Shown here piece after piece: positions 41,543-48,448 of a stretch of DNA of 48,448 bases. The position numbers were made by a program, and so were the translations under genes. The first letter of the stretch is position 1, and each line of letters begins with the position of its first letter. The notes under the pieces were generated by a model. It worked only from the letters and a program-made list of their open reading frames with translations. It was not told where the DNA came from and ran no database searches. Origin of the DNA: Bacteroidota bacterium (GTDB lineage: Bacteria > Bacteroidota > Bacteroidia > Chitinophagales > Saprospiraceae). Location of the stretch: assembly GCA_029557915.1 (NCBI GenBank), contig JAKQHS010000106.1, forward strand, positions 1 through 48,448, in the 5' to 3' direction.

Positions 41543-42100
41543 TCATTGTATCTGGACATCGAATACAATTTCAAGGTCTGTCTCTCCTCCCGCCTGCGAA
41601 AGGTCCCCCTTGGAGACTCCGGGAGCAGTTTTGTCGGGCTCATGCCTGAGGGTAATGGTCAGATTACCTGAAGAAACAGACCGGGTGATCAATTTGGTGA
41701 TAAGTCCTACCGGATGGCCGTTGGAGTCGGTATCGGCATACTCGACGTTTGCCAACAGTCCGCCTGAAGTGGCGAGAAAAAACTGGTGTTCGGTATCCTC
41801 GGTTTGGATCTCCTGTCCGATGTCGACCAGGGGAAAGGAAATTTCATTGAGGATTTCCAGGGAGCCGGTGTATTCCGTATTGGCCGTGAGGACACCTCCC
41901 GAAATCAGGGGATCTTCTCCGCCTTCTCCATCATAATCCTGAAAAGTGAAGACGGCGCTATTTCCTCCGTTAACCGGTGTGAGGGTATATCTCAGGGTGG
42001 TGATCAATTCTTCTTCATTGGGGATCTGGGGGTCATCCAGCCGGCAATGAGAAAAAATCAATGCTGAAATGAGAAGATAAGCCGGAAGCAGTTTAAACAT
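41543..42100 (-). CDS. Small lipoprotein partner of the TonB receptor
   Basis: A 185-residue beta-rich protein with a signal ending at Cys19 (LIFSHC), so probably a lipoprotein. It matches a Bacteroidota family often annotated as type 1 periplasmic-binding-fold-like, recognised by EEELITTLRYTLTP, a GNSAVFTFQDYDGEGGE loop, and the strands TEYTGSLEILNEIS and TEDTEHQFFLAT. Homologues usually sit directly beside TonB-dependent receptors, as here. A role in capturing the receptor ligand at the surface is inferred. Codons overlap neither neighbour. Confidence 0.8.
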   Translation of the reverse strand: MFKLLPAYLLISALIFSHCRLDDPQIPNEEELITTLRYTLTPVNGGNSAVFTFQDYDGEGGEDPLISGGVLTANTEYTGSLEILNEISFPLVDIGQEIQTEDTEHQFFLATSGGLLANVEYADTDSNGHPVGLITKLITRSVSSGNLTITLRHEPDKTAPGVSKGDLSQAGGETDLEIVFDVQIQ

Positions 42101-42217
42101 AAAATGAAATTAAAATCAGGGTAAATAGAAAACCCGGGAAACCGGAACACATCACGCGCCTGATATAAAGACATCGTGCGAAACCTTTCAGATCGATGCC
42201 TTAAACCGGCGCTACGA

Positions 42218-42535
42218 TCAACAAATTCCTGGAGGGCCCCTGAGCAGGGTGGCAGATACAGTCCTTCTGTGCGCTAAACCCGAATACTCCGGCAGCTTAT
42301 CCTGGAATTCCTGCCGAACATTTTTCTGGACCTTGCAGGAAGGCGCTATAAAAACCTGGGCGGTGAATGCATCGCACAGATCACAATGATGCTGGACGCT
42401 GTGCAGGTGGAGGCTGGAAGTGTCGTGGCAGTGGTTTTCCTGCAAATGAAACCATTCATGCGCCGTGTTTAAAACGGGAGGCAGGGCCAGTAAAAAGGCC
42501 AGGGATATGGATGATATGAACCTGAAGAAGCGCAC
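42218..42535 (-). CDS. Short His/Cys-rich exported protein, likely metal-binding
   Basis: About 105 residues with an N-terminal hydrophobic segment (FRFISSISLAFLLALPPVL) and a short region packed with metal-binding residues: AHEWFHLQENHCHD, LHLHSVQHHCDLCD and a later Cys in IAPSC. HCxLC sites of this kind bind zinc or copper. It is the first gene of the receptor operon. No ATG is available in the right frame after the upstream repeats; the best start is the GTG at 42535, only nine bases beyond a perfect -7 element. The longer frame to 42658 translates a heptamer array and is rejected. The natural ligand is not known. Confidence 0.7.
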   Translation of the reverse strand: MRFFRFISSISLAFLLALPPVLNTAHEWFHLQENHCHDTSSLHLHSVQHHCDLCDAFTAQVFIAPSCKVQKNVRQEFQDKLPEYSGLAHRRTVSATLLRGPPGIC

Positions 42536-42544
42536 CTGTTGTTG

Positions 42545-42552
42545 CAAAGATA
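42545..42552 (-). promoter_or_regulatory. -7 element TATCTTTG for the metal-uptake operon
   Basis: A perfect TAnnTTTG on the minus strand, nine bases before the GTG at 42535, implying a very short leader. I see no operator such as a zinc- or iron-repressor box with certainty. Confidence 0.6.
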
Positions 42553-42585
42553 AGGGGGAAAAGGGATTGAGGTCCCGGGGATAAG

Positions 42586-42636
42586 AGAGGATTGAGGAGT
42601 GAGGAGAGAGGATTGAGGATTGAGGATTGAGGGGGG
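42586..42636. repeat. GAGGATT/GAGGAGT heptamer array
   Basis: Seven units of period 7 downstream of the DUF4287 gene and upstream of the metal-uptake promoter. Here the TGA triplets lie on the plus strand, opposite to the sense of the neighbouring genes. Confidence 0.85.
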
Positions 42637-42644
42637 CCTCCTCA

Positions 42645-43235
42645 TCATCCCTGATCATAAGCCTTTTTGAGCCAGTCTATAAGCTCCTGATTGATCATTT
42701 TTTCATCCTCCACCTTGATCCGGTGGGTGCACATGCTGTTCCAGCTTCCCGCCGCCGTCGCCAGGCCGGCCGGGGCTATCCCTTTAATATTAAGTCCTAC
42801 GTCGAGCCGGTCCTTGGTAGAGGGCTGGATCAGGGCAAACTGTTTTTTCCGACGCAGGCTCACATAGGTTTTTTTAGGGGCGGTTTCGATATCCGTTCCA
42901 AATTGGCCGATGGCGGTCATGATTTTATCGTACCAGGGTTTGAGGTTCTCCTTGCCTTTGTATTGTTCGGAAATCCAGTCGGTATCGTTCCCTTCGGCGC
43001 CAGCATGGCTTTGTTTGGCAACATGGACCAGCACATTGGCATTGCCATGGGTGAGCCCGTGCTTTTCTTTGAGCAGGCTCACCAGTTCACCATGCTTGCT
43101 CAGGCCGCTGGAAAGGATGATCCGGGTCCACTCCTCCAGGTTCTTGCCGGTGGATTTTTCAATATTGGCAAGTTGGGTAGCCGTAGCGTTCGCGACCGGG
43201 TCGCCGCCGGCAGCCTTGTCTATTGATTTGGCCAT
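42645..43235 (-). CDS. DUF4287/DUF5655 domain protein
   Basis: A 196-residue cytoplasmic protein with two domains. Residues about 1-75 form the helical DUF4287 domain (TGKNLEEWTRIILSSGLSKH, KEKHGLTHGNANVLVHVAK), and residues about 85-190 the DUF5655 domain (WYDKIMTAIGQFGTDIETAP, TYVSLRRKKQFALIQPSTKD). The DUF5655 part resembles nucleic-acid-associated or stress-related small domains, but no function is established. The last residues DQG abut the heptamer array through GATCAGGGATGA. The start at 43235 gives the standard length. Confidence 0.85.
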   Translation of the reverse strand: MAKSIDKAAGGDPVANATATQLANIEKSTGKNLEEWTRIILSSGLSKHGELVSLLKEKHGLTHGNANVLVHVAKQSHAGAEGNDTDWISEQYKGKENLKPWYDKIMTAIGQFGTDIETAPKKTYVSLRRKKQFALIQPSTKDRLDVGLNIKGIAPAGLATAAGSWNSMCTHRIKVEDEKMINQELIDWLKKAYDQG

Positions 43236-43397
43236 AAAATATTTTTCTTTAAAAATAGAAAGAGTTGGGAAAAAGATTCAAATACGACACGGATCTGCCT
43301 TTGAAATATCCTTAATGAAAGGTAGCTGTTTTACCTGCTTCCGGCGTTTAACTCCGGATTATTGACTAATTTTATTTTTCAAGCAAAAAAATCCTAT

Positions 43398-44315
43398 ATG
43401 TTCAGACGAGAATTTCTCAAACACACGTCTTTAGGAACCCTGGCACTGGGTGCATTTCCTTACGGATTGACGGAAGACGCAAAAAAGACCTCCCGCCTTG
43501 GCCTTCAATTGTATTCGGTGAGGGATGAAATGAAAAACAATCCGGTAGCGACCGTCCAGGCGCTTGGCAAAATGGGTTACCGTGACTGCGAGCACGCCGG
43601 TTACAACGGGCAAACCCGAAAATATTACGGGTATTCCCCCGCCGAATGGAAAAAAATTCTGGGCGATGCGGGCCTGACCATGAAAAGCGGCCATACCACC
43701 TTTGCCTCCATGCACTACAATATGGAGAGCAAGCAGCTCACCGATGCCTGGAAGACCGTCGTGGAAGATGCAGTACTCGCGGGCCAGGAATATGTCATCA
43801 GTCCATGGCTGGACATCAGCCTGAGAAAAAACTTTGACGACCTCAAACGTTTTATGGAAGGTTTCAATGCCGCCGGAGCCTATTGCAAAAGCCAGGGCAT
43901 CCGGTACGGCTACCACAACCATGATTTTGAATTCAGCATCAAACTCACCAGCCAGCGGATCATGGATATCATCATGGAAAACACCGACCCCGGCCTGGTC
44001 GCTCAGCAGCTGGACATCGGTAACATGTACGGAGGCGGCGGAAGGGCCATGGAATTGCTCAAACAATATCCCGGCCGGTTTGAACTCATGCACGTCAAGG
44101 ATGTGATCAAAGCAAGTACCGACGGCCTGGCACATTACGAAAGTACCGTTCTCGGCAAAGGCTTGATCGACGTAAAGAAGGTCCTCAAATATGCCCTCCG
44201 TAAAGGGGGTACCAAATACCTGATCATCGAACAGGAAGCTTATCAGGGCATGGCGCCCCTGGACTCCATGAAAGAAGATCTCCGGATCATGAAGGATTGG
44301 GGGTATGCAGGTTAG
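43398..44315 (+). CDS. Sugar phosphate isomerase/epimerase-like TIM barrel with Tat-type signal
   Basis: A 305-residue protein of the xylose-isomerase-like / AP-endonuclease-2 TIM-barrel family. The start MFRREFLKHTSLGTLALGAF is a twin-arginine signal, so it is likely exported. Expected metal-site residues appear in GYHNHDFEF, QLDIGNMYGGG, LMHVKDV and YLIIEQEAY. Exported members in Bacteroidota often work with Gfo/Idh/MocA oxidoreductases on keto-sugars, and two such oxidoreductases are encoded at 24654-25754 and 27085-28398. The ATG at 43398 begins the signal; a TTG 12 codons upstream is the alternative. Confidence 0.88.
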   Translation: MFRREFLKHTSLGTLALGAFPYGLTEDAKKTSRLGLQLYSVRDEMKNNPVATVQALGKMGYRDCEHAGYNGQTRKYYGYSPAEWKKILGDAGLTMKSGHTTFASMHYNMESKQLTDAWKTVVEDAVLAGQEYVISPWLDISLRKNFDDLKRFMEGFNAAGAYCKSQGIRYGYHNHDFEFSIKLTSQRIMDIIMENTDPGLVAQQLDIGNMYGGGGRAMELLKQYPGRFELMHVKDVIKASTDGLAHYESTVLGKGLIDVKKVLKYALRKGGTKYLIIEQEAYQGMAPLDSMKEDLRIMKDWGYAG

Positions 44316-44356
44316 AGGGTTGAGGGGTGAGGATTGAGGGGTGAGGGTTGAGGATT
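44314..44356. repeat. GAGGGTT/GAGGATT heptamer array after the TIM-barrel gene
   Basis: Degenerate units of period 7, starting at the stop codon of the TIM-barrel gene and reaching the end of the convergent L,D-transpeptidase gene. Units carry TGA in the sense of the TIM-barrel gene. Confidence 0.85.
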
Positions 44357-44361
44357 GATGC

Positions 44362-45303
44362 TCAATTGAAAAAATTATAAATATCCGGCAGGATGACGGT
44401 GTCCCCGCCGTCGTTGACGATTTTCAAATCGTACCGCACCACTATCCTTGTTCCGACAGGGGCGTGGTAGTATAATAACCATGCTTCACCCTCAGAAAAG
44501 GCGATGCATCCATTGGAATAGGCTTTTCCCAGGGTTTTGGGATTGGTGGTGGGGTGTAGCAGTTGGCCGGGCCTTTGACCGTTTATTTCGGGTTCGAGCC
44601 AGGGGATCAGGGGCATCAGGGTGGATTTGCCATCGTCGCGGGTGGTATGGGTCTGTTTAATGCCTGTGTGCGGGTCAAAAAATACGGTTGGCTCGCGGTT
44701 GATGCGTACGATCCTGCCCTCTCCGGGAACGGTCCTGAGGTCTTCAAACCGCCCGGGGACCGCCTGATATCGTTGGGTATTTTGCCCAACGCGGATATTC
44801 ATGCAATGAATGACTTGATCTTTTTCATACAGCCGAAGGCTGAATTCGGGGATATTGATATCTATCCAATTTTGGTTGAGCCGGTTCTGGATGAGGGCCG
44901 CGGTTGCGGAATCCGGGATAAAGAGGCTGTCTCCCTCATGGAGCACCGTCAGTTGCCTTTGATCGTAAACAAAAATCCCCCTTTGCTTTTGATGATAATA
45001 ATCGGTGGTTTGAAGGCTGTCGATGATCCAGGGATTGGCATGCACCAGGAGGTGTTCAGACAGGGCATAGGGGACCCTGGACCGGTATTCCGATACGATG
45101 CTGTCCAGGGTGCGGAAATAATTCTTGACGGGAATGTCCCGCGATACCCGGATACCATACAGGGGACCGGATTTGACAAGCTTCGCGCCTGAGGTCTCGA
45201 TGATTTTTGTTTCCGAACCGGGTTCCCTTTCCAGTGGGGTCCGACAGGAAACCATAAACATCCCGGTCAAAAAAAGATAAATGAACGGTCCTGCCTTCCC
45301 CAT
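44362..45303 (-). CDS. L,D-transpeptidase (YkuD family) lipoprotein
   Basis: A 313-residue protein with a lipoprotein-like signal (LTGMFMVSC) and a C-terminal YkuD domain that forms 3-3 cross-links in peptidoglycan or attaches proteins to it. The catalytic motif is HPTTNPKTLGKAYSNGC with Cys266; the final HGC of other members reads NGC, which is tolerated. Upstream, QNWIDINIPEFSLRLYEKDQ and NIRVGQNTQRYQAVPG match the family, and TVFFDPHTG is an additional loop. The ATG at 45303 is preferred to a GTG five codons upstream because it gives a tidy signal peptide. Confidence 0.88.
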   Translation of the reverse strand: MGKAGPFIYLFLTGMFMVSCRTPLEREPGSETKIIETSGAKLVKSGPLYGIRVSRDIPVKNYFRTLDSIVSEYRSRVPYALSEHLLVHANPWIIDSLQTTDYYHQKQRGIFVYDQRQLTVLHEGDSLFIPDSATAALIQNRLNQNWIDINIPEFSLRLYEKDQVIHCMNIRVGQNTQRYQAVPGRFEDLRTVPGEGRIVRINREPTVFFDPHTGIKQTHTTRDDGKSTLMPLIPWLEPEINGQRPGQLLHPTTNPKTLGKAYSNGCIAFSEGEAWLLYYHAPVGTRIVVRYDLKIVNDGGDTVILPDIYNFFN

Positions 45304-45465
45304 GTTCGAATGTTTCACTTCCTCATAACGGTATTTGTCCGCCTATTGTTCTGTGGAACGAAACAACCGGATGCATAACTGCTAAGCGTAAAGCAGCTCA
45401 TGTCATTCGGAGGGAAGATTCTTCCGTGAATTCACCCCCGTGGAATTCAATTCGGCTTCATCCAC

Positions 45466-45473
45466 TATCTTGC
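45466..45473 (+). promoter_or_regulatory. Possible -7 element TATCTTGC for the M14 gene
   Basis: The octamer is identical to that before the phosphohexomutase (1687-1694) and is one T short of TAnnTTTG. It lies four bases before the ATG at 45478. Confidence 0.35.
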
Positions 45474-45477
45474 AGCC

Positions 45478-47979
45478 ATGAAACCGGTCCTTTTTTTTCT
45501 TTTTGTTTTTTTGGCATGTTCCGCAGTTGCTCAAAAAATTCCTTCTCCTTCGGAATTCCTGCCCTCCCCCTATACCAAAATGTTTACCCACCATGCCCAT
45601 CTGGTGGATTATTTCAAAATGGTAGCGGAAAAAAGCAAACAAGTCAAACTGGTCCAGTATGGGGAAACCTACGAACACCGTCCCCTGCTCCTGGCCTTCG
45701 TATCCTCCGAAGCCAATATCCAGCGCCTCGAAGACCTCCGGGTCAACAACCTCAGGCGTACCGGGCTTTTACCGGGCAATCCCGATAAAAGTGATAAAAC
45801 GGTGTTTGTCTGGTTTTCTTATTCCGTGCACGGCAATGAAAGCGCCGGATCCGAAAGCAGCATGCAGGTCCTCTACGACCTGGTCAATCCGGACCATGGA
45901 GATGCCCGGGAATGGTTGAAAAATACCGTGGTGGTCATCGATCCTTCCGTAAATCCGGATGGATACAGCCGTTATACCCAATGGTATTACAACGCGGCCA
46001 ATGAAAGAGTCAGCCCCATGCGGGCAAACCGGGAACACCGGGAGCCCTGGCCCGGAGGCCGGTCCAATCATTATTTGTTTGACCTCAACCGCGACTGGGC
46101 CTGGCAAACCCAGGCGGAAAGCCGTCAGCGCCTGAAAATTTACAATGAATGGATGCCGCAGGTCCACACCGATATCCACGAAATGGGCAACAATTCGCCA
46201 TATTATTTCGCTCCGGCGGCCAAACCCTATCACCAATACATCACCCCATTTCAGGCTTCATTCCAGACCGAAATCGGCAAAAACAATGCCCGGCATTTTG
46301 ATCAAAACGGCTGGCTCTATTTTACCCGTGAGGTATTCGACCTGTTTTATCCCAGTTACGGGGATACTTATCCCACCTATTCCGGAGCGATCGGCATGAC
46401 CTATGAGCAGGGCGGTATCGGAGCGGGCAGGGCCATACTGACCGAAAACGGCGATACCCTCACCCTGTCCGACCGCATCCAGCATCACCGTACAGCCTCC
46501 CTCTCCACGATTGAGGTGAGCAGTAAAAATGCGGCAAAGCTCCTGGATCAGTTCCAGGAATATTTTGACCGGAACAACCACAACCCACAGGGCCGTTATA
46601 AAACCTATATCGTCAAAGGGTCCAACGATCCTGGAAAACTTCGGTCTTTCTGTTCCCTCCTGGATAAAAACCAGATCCGTTACGGGAGGACGGACCGCCA
46701 GAGAAAAGTAACCGCTTATAATTATGAGAATGGAAAGGAAGAGCCGGTTTCGGTGGAATCTTCGGACCTTCTGATCAGTACCCATCAGCCCAAATCCGTT
46801 CTGCTCCAGGTCCTCCTTGACCCTGAAAGTCACCTGGAGGATTCCGCCACTTATGACATCACCGCCTGGTCCCTGCCTCATGCCTATGCCCTGGAAACCT
46901 ATGCCACCGCCGAAAGGATTAATCCGGACAAGCCGTTTGAACCCAATGGCAGTAAAGCCGTGTATGCGCCGTCCGCTTATGCCTATATAGCCACCTGGAA
47001 TTCATTTGAGGATGCCCGGTTCCTGGCTGCGCTCTCCGATCTGGGTATTCGTTCAAGGTTTGCGACGCGCGATTTTAAATTGGAAGGCAAAAACTTTCAG
47101 CGAGGCAGCCTGATCGTCACAGCGGCGGACAACCGCAAGACGGAAGCTTTTCACAAAATCATCCAGGACGCGGCGAGGACACATCATAAAAGCCTCACCC
47201 AGGTCAGTACCGGGTTTTCAGACCAGGGCTATGACCTGGGATCGTCCTATATGGAACTGGCCCGGATCCCCAAAGTGCTGGTCCTCGGTGGGGAGGAAAG
47301 TTCATCCCTGTCCTATGGAGCGACCTGGTATTTTTTTGAAGAAAATCTGCAATATCCGGTTGATCTTGTGGACAGCCGGCAACTGGGTTCGGTAGACCTT
47401 CGTGAATTCAATACCATTATCCTGCCTGACGGCCGGTTTACCATTTCGGAAAAGCTCAAGTCCTGGGTGTCGGAAGGGGGCAACCTCATTGCCTTGGGCT
47501 CGGCCCTGAACGCGTTTGCGGATAAAGAAGGGTTCGCCCTGAAATCCTATGAATCGGAAGACGCCAAAAAGGAAGCTGAAAAGGAAAAAGAAAAACAAGA
47601 CCTGGATCGGCGAAAATTTCCATTGGACCAGGAAGAACGAGACGGCCTGATGGATTTTATTCCCGGGGCTATTCTCAAGACCAGCCTGGATACCTCCCAT
47701 CCCATGGCATTTGGTTTAGGCCGTTCCTATTTCACCCTGAAGACGGAGGACTTAAAATTCCCCCTCATCAAAGGAGGAAAAAACGTGATCTACCTGGAAA
47801 AGGACTGGAAACAATCGGGATTCATCGGCAGCCGCCTGAGGGATAAGCTCAAGGAAACCACCGTAGTCAGTGTGGAGGCAATGGGCAGGGGCCGGATTGT
47901 TTATATGGTGGACAATCCCCTGTTCCGGGGATTCTGGGAGAATGGGAAGTTGTTGTTCAGTAATGCTCTATTCTTTTGA
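45478..47979 (+). CDS. Exported M14 family zinc carboxypeptidase
   Basis: An 833-residue protein with a signal peptide (ending SAVAQ) and an N-terminal M14 metallopeptidase domain. Zinc ligands are His118 and Glu121 in SVHGNESAGSES and a third His (230 or 234) in VHTDIHEMG; the catalytic Glu310 is in GMTYEQGG, and NRDWAWQ carries a substrate-binding Arg. The remaining 500 residues contain beta-sandwich and Rossmann-like parts, including a class I glutamine amidotransferase-like segment near 600-690 (VLVLGGEESSSLSYG). The long form is common in Bacteroidota and probably degrades peptides outside the cell. It is alone on its strand here. Confidence 0.92.
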   Translation: MKPVLFFLFVFLACSAVAQKIPSPSEFLPSPYTKMFTHHAHLVDYFKMVAEKSKQVKLVQYGETYEHRPLLLAFVSSEANIQRLEDLRVNNLRRTGLLPGNPDKSDKTVFVWFSYSVHGNESAGSESSMQVLYDLVNPDHGDAREWLKNTVVVIDPSVNPDGYSRYTQWYYNAANERVSPMRANREHREPWPGGRSNHYLFDLNRDWAWQTQAESRQRLKIYNEWMPQVHTDIHEMGNNSPYYFAPAAKPYHQYITPFQASFQTEIGKNNARHFDQNGWLYFTREVFDLFYPSYGDTYPTYSGAIGMTYEQGGIGAGRAILTENGDTLTLSDRIQHHRTASLSTIEVSSKNAAKLLDQFQEYFDRNNHNPQGRYKTYIVKGSNDPGKLRSFCSLLDKNQIRYGRTDRQRKVTAYNYENGKEEPVSVESSDLLISTHQPKSVLLQVLLDPESHLEDSATYDITAWSLPHAYALETYATAERINPDKPFEPNGSKAVYAPSAYAYIATWNSFEDARFLAALSDLGIRSRFATRDFKLEGKNFQRGSLIVTAADNRKTEAFHKIIQDAARTHHKSLTQVSTGFSDQGYDLGSSYMELARIPKVLVLGGEESSSLSYGATWYFFEENLQYPVDLVDSRQLGSVDLREFNTIILPDGRFTISEKLKSWVSEGGNLIALGSALNAFADKEGFALKSYESEDAKKEAEKEKEKQDLDRRKFPLDQEERDGLMDFIPGAILKTSLDTSHPMAFGLGRSYFTLKTEDLKFPLIKGGKNVIYLEKDWKQSGFIGSRLRDKLKETTVVSVEAMGRGRIVYMVDNPLFRGFWENGKLLFSNALFF

Positions 47980-48251
47980 GCAATCGCAATCAGCAATCAC
48001 TTATAGCCAAATTCTGGGAGAAGCTGGGGCTTTCACCTTACTGAATTATTTCGAAGATCATTCCGAAGGCTGATGTCTGGCAGTTGACAACCGACGGTAG
48101 ATGCTGAATTCTGCCTTATGCAAAGGTTACCTCCGCCCTTTTCCTGCTTAGCTTACGGATCCTTATCTCCCGAATGATGGTTTTTTATCCATTGATGGAA
48201 AATTTATTTTACTACCCCTTATTTTTCCTTTCTTTTATTTTTACAGTCCCC
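47980..48251. other. AT-rich intergenic stretch
   Basis: The 272 bases between the M14 gene and the next start hold no gene that I can support, and I see no clear terminator or -7 element. Confidence 0.5.
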
Positions 48252-48448
48252 ATGGAAAGGAAAAATAAGATGCAGAACGTCTCCTTTCGTTCGGTGGGAG
48301 AATTCCTGGAATATTTACCGGCTGAAGAAAGAGTCATAGTGGATGTGTTGAGAAAGCTCATCCTCGACACCTTACCCGGCATTGAGGAAAGGCTTTCCTT
48401 TAATGTTCCTTTTTACCGGATGAAAAAGGACATTTGTTTTATCTGGCC
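48252..48448 (+). CDS. DUF1801 (YdhG/YobT-like) protein, cut by the window end
   Basis: The first 65 codons of a gene that runs off the window. The start ATG at 48252 opens MERKNKMQNVSFRSVGEFLE; an ATG six codons later is an alternative. The text RVIVDVLRKLILDTLPGIEERLSFNVPFYRMKKD matches the start of DUF1801 domains, small alpha/beta proteins of unknown function in which the first helix is followed by an IxE-rich turn and a basic FYRxKKD motif. The downstream context is not visible. Confidence 0.75.
   Translation, partial: MERKNKMQNVSFRSVGEFLEYLPAEERVIVDVLRKLILDTLPGIEERLSFNVPFYRMKKDICFIW

Noticed and set aside
42536-42658. A longer start for the His/Cys-rich protein
   Set aside because: The added codons translate a heptamer array and lie upstream of the promoter element at 42545-42552.
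1496-44356. CRISPR arrays
   Set aside because: The repeats are 6- to 8-base tandem units or 19- to 79-base copies without regular unique spacers, and there is no cas gene in the window.

Overview
The window looks like a chromosomal segment of a Bacteroidota bacterium, most likely from the Saprospiria/Saprospiraceae side of the phylum. The signs are a PorW/SprE lipoprotein of the type IX secretion system, a TonB-dependent receptor with a carboxypeptidase-D-like N-terminal domain, a long amidophosphoribosyltransferase-like protein of a kind I know from Bacteroidota, almost no Shine-Dalgarno sequences, and repeated TAnnTTTG (-7) promoter elements, two of them with a TTG exactly 20 bases upstream. 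Base composition is near half GC over most of the window, with a few clearly AT-richer pockets. The family assignment is inference; the phylum assignment is firm.

Layout. 1-295: structured direct repeats. 296-3753: NTF2-like protein and Pcm (minus), phosphohexomutase and a Uma2 nuclease-like protein (plus). 3844-7648: three plus-strand genes that fit sugar breakdown (GH20-like hydrolase, CE2-type esterase, L-fuconate dehydratase). 7822-12880: PorW diverging from an M23 peptidase, then a small HAD protein and a SRPBCC protein. 12914-16236: an AT-richer pocket with an unknown protein, a trypsin-like protease fused to a DNA/RNA endonuclease, a small membrane protein and a tRNA with anticodon CAU. 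16440-21480: GNAT, secreted esterase, creatininase-like amidohydrolase, GxxExxY protein, ComM, MscL. 21571-29234: a sulfatase overlapping an AlkC-like DNA glycosylase, then a Dabb protein and two Gfo/Idh/MocA oxidoreductases with twin-arginine signals, a beta-propeller and a phytanoyl-CoA-dioxygenase-like protein. 29323-30072: a symmetric palindromic element beside an IS200-like transposase. 30206-38190: GT39-like glycosyltransferase, small membrane protein, a lipoprotein with two six-cysteine repeats, the PurF-like protein, an FG-GAP lipoprotein and a hydroxyacid dehydrogenase. 38275-42552: ChaN-like protein, then a His/Cys-rich protein, lipoprotein and TonB receptor that look like a metal-uptake operon. 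42645-48448: DUF4287 protein, a Tat-type TIM-barrel protein, L,D-transpeptidase, M14 peptidase, and the start of a DUF1801 protein.

Most genes are single units or pairs, so the window reads as ordinary core and accessory genome rather than one large system. The strongest leads are the protease-nuclease fusion with its small membrane neighbour, the twelve-cysteine duplicated lipoprotein, the metal-uptake operon with a very short leader, the symmetric element next to a transposase whose HUH motif reads HVQ, and an intergenic pattern of 6-, 7- and 8-base-period arrays that usually begin right at a stop codon and often carry stop triplets themselves.
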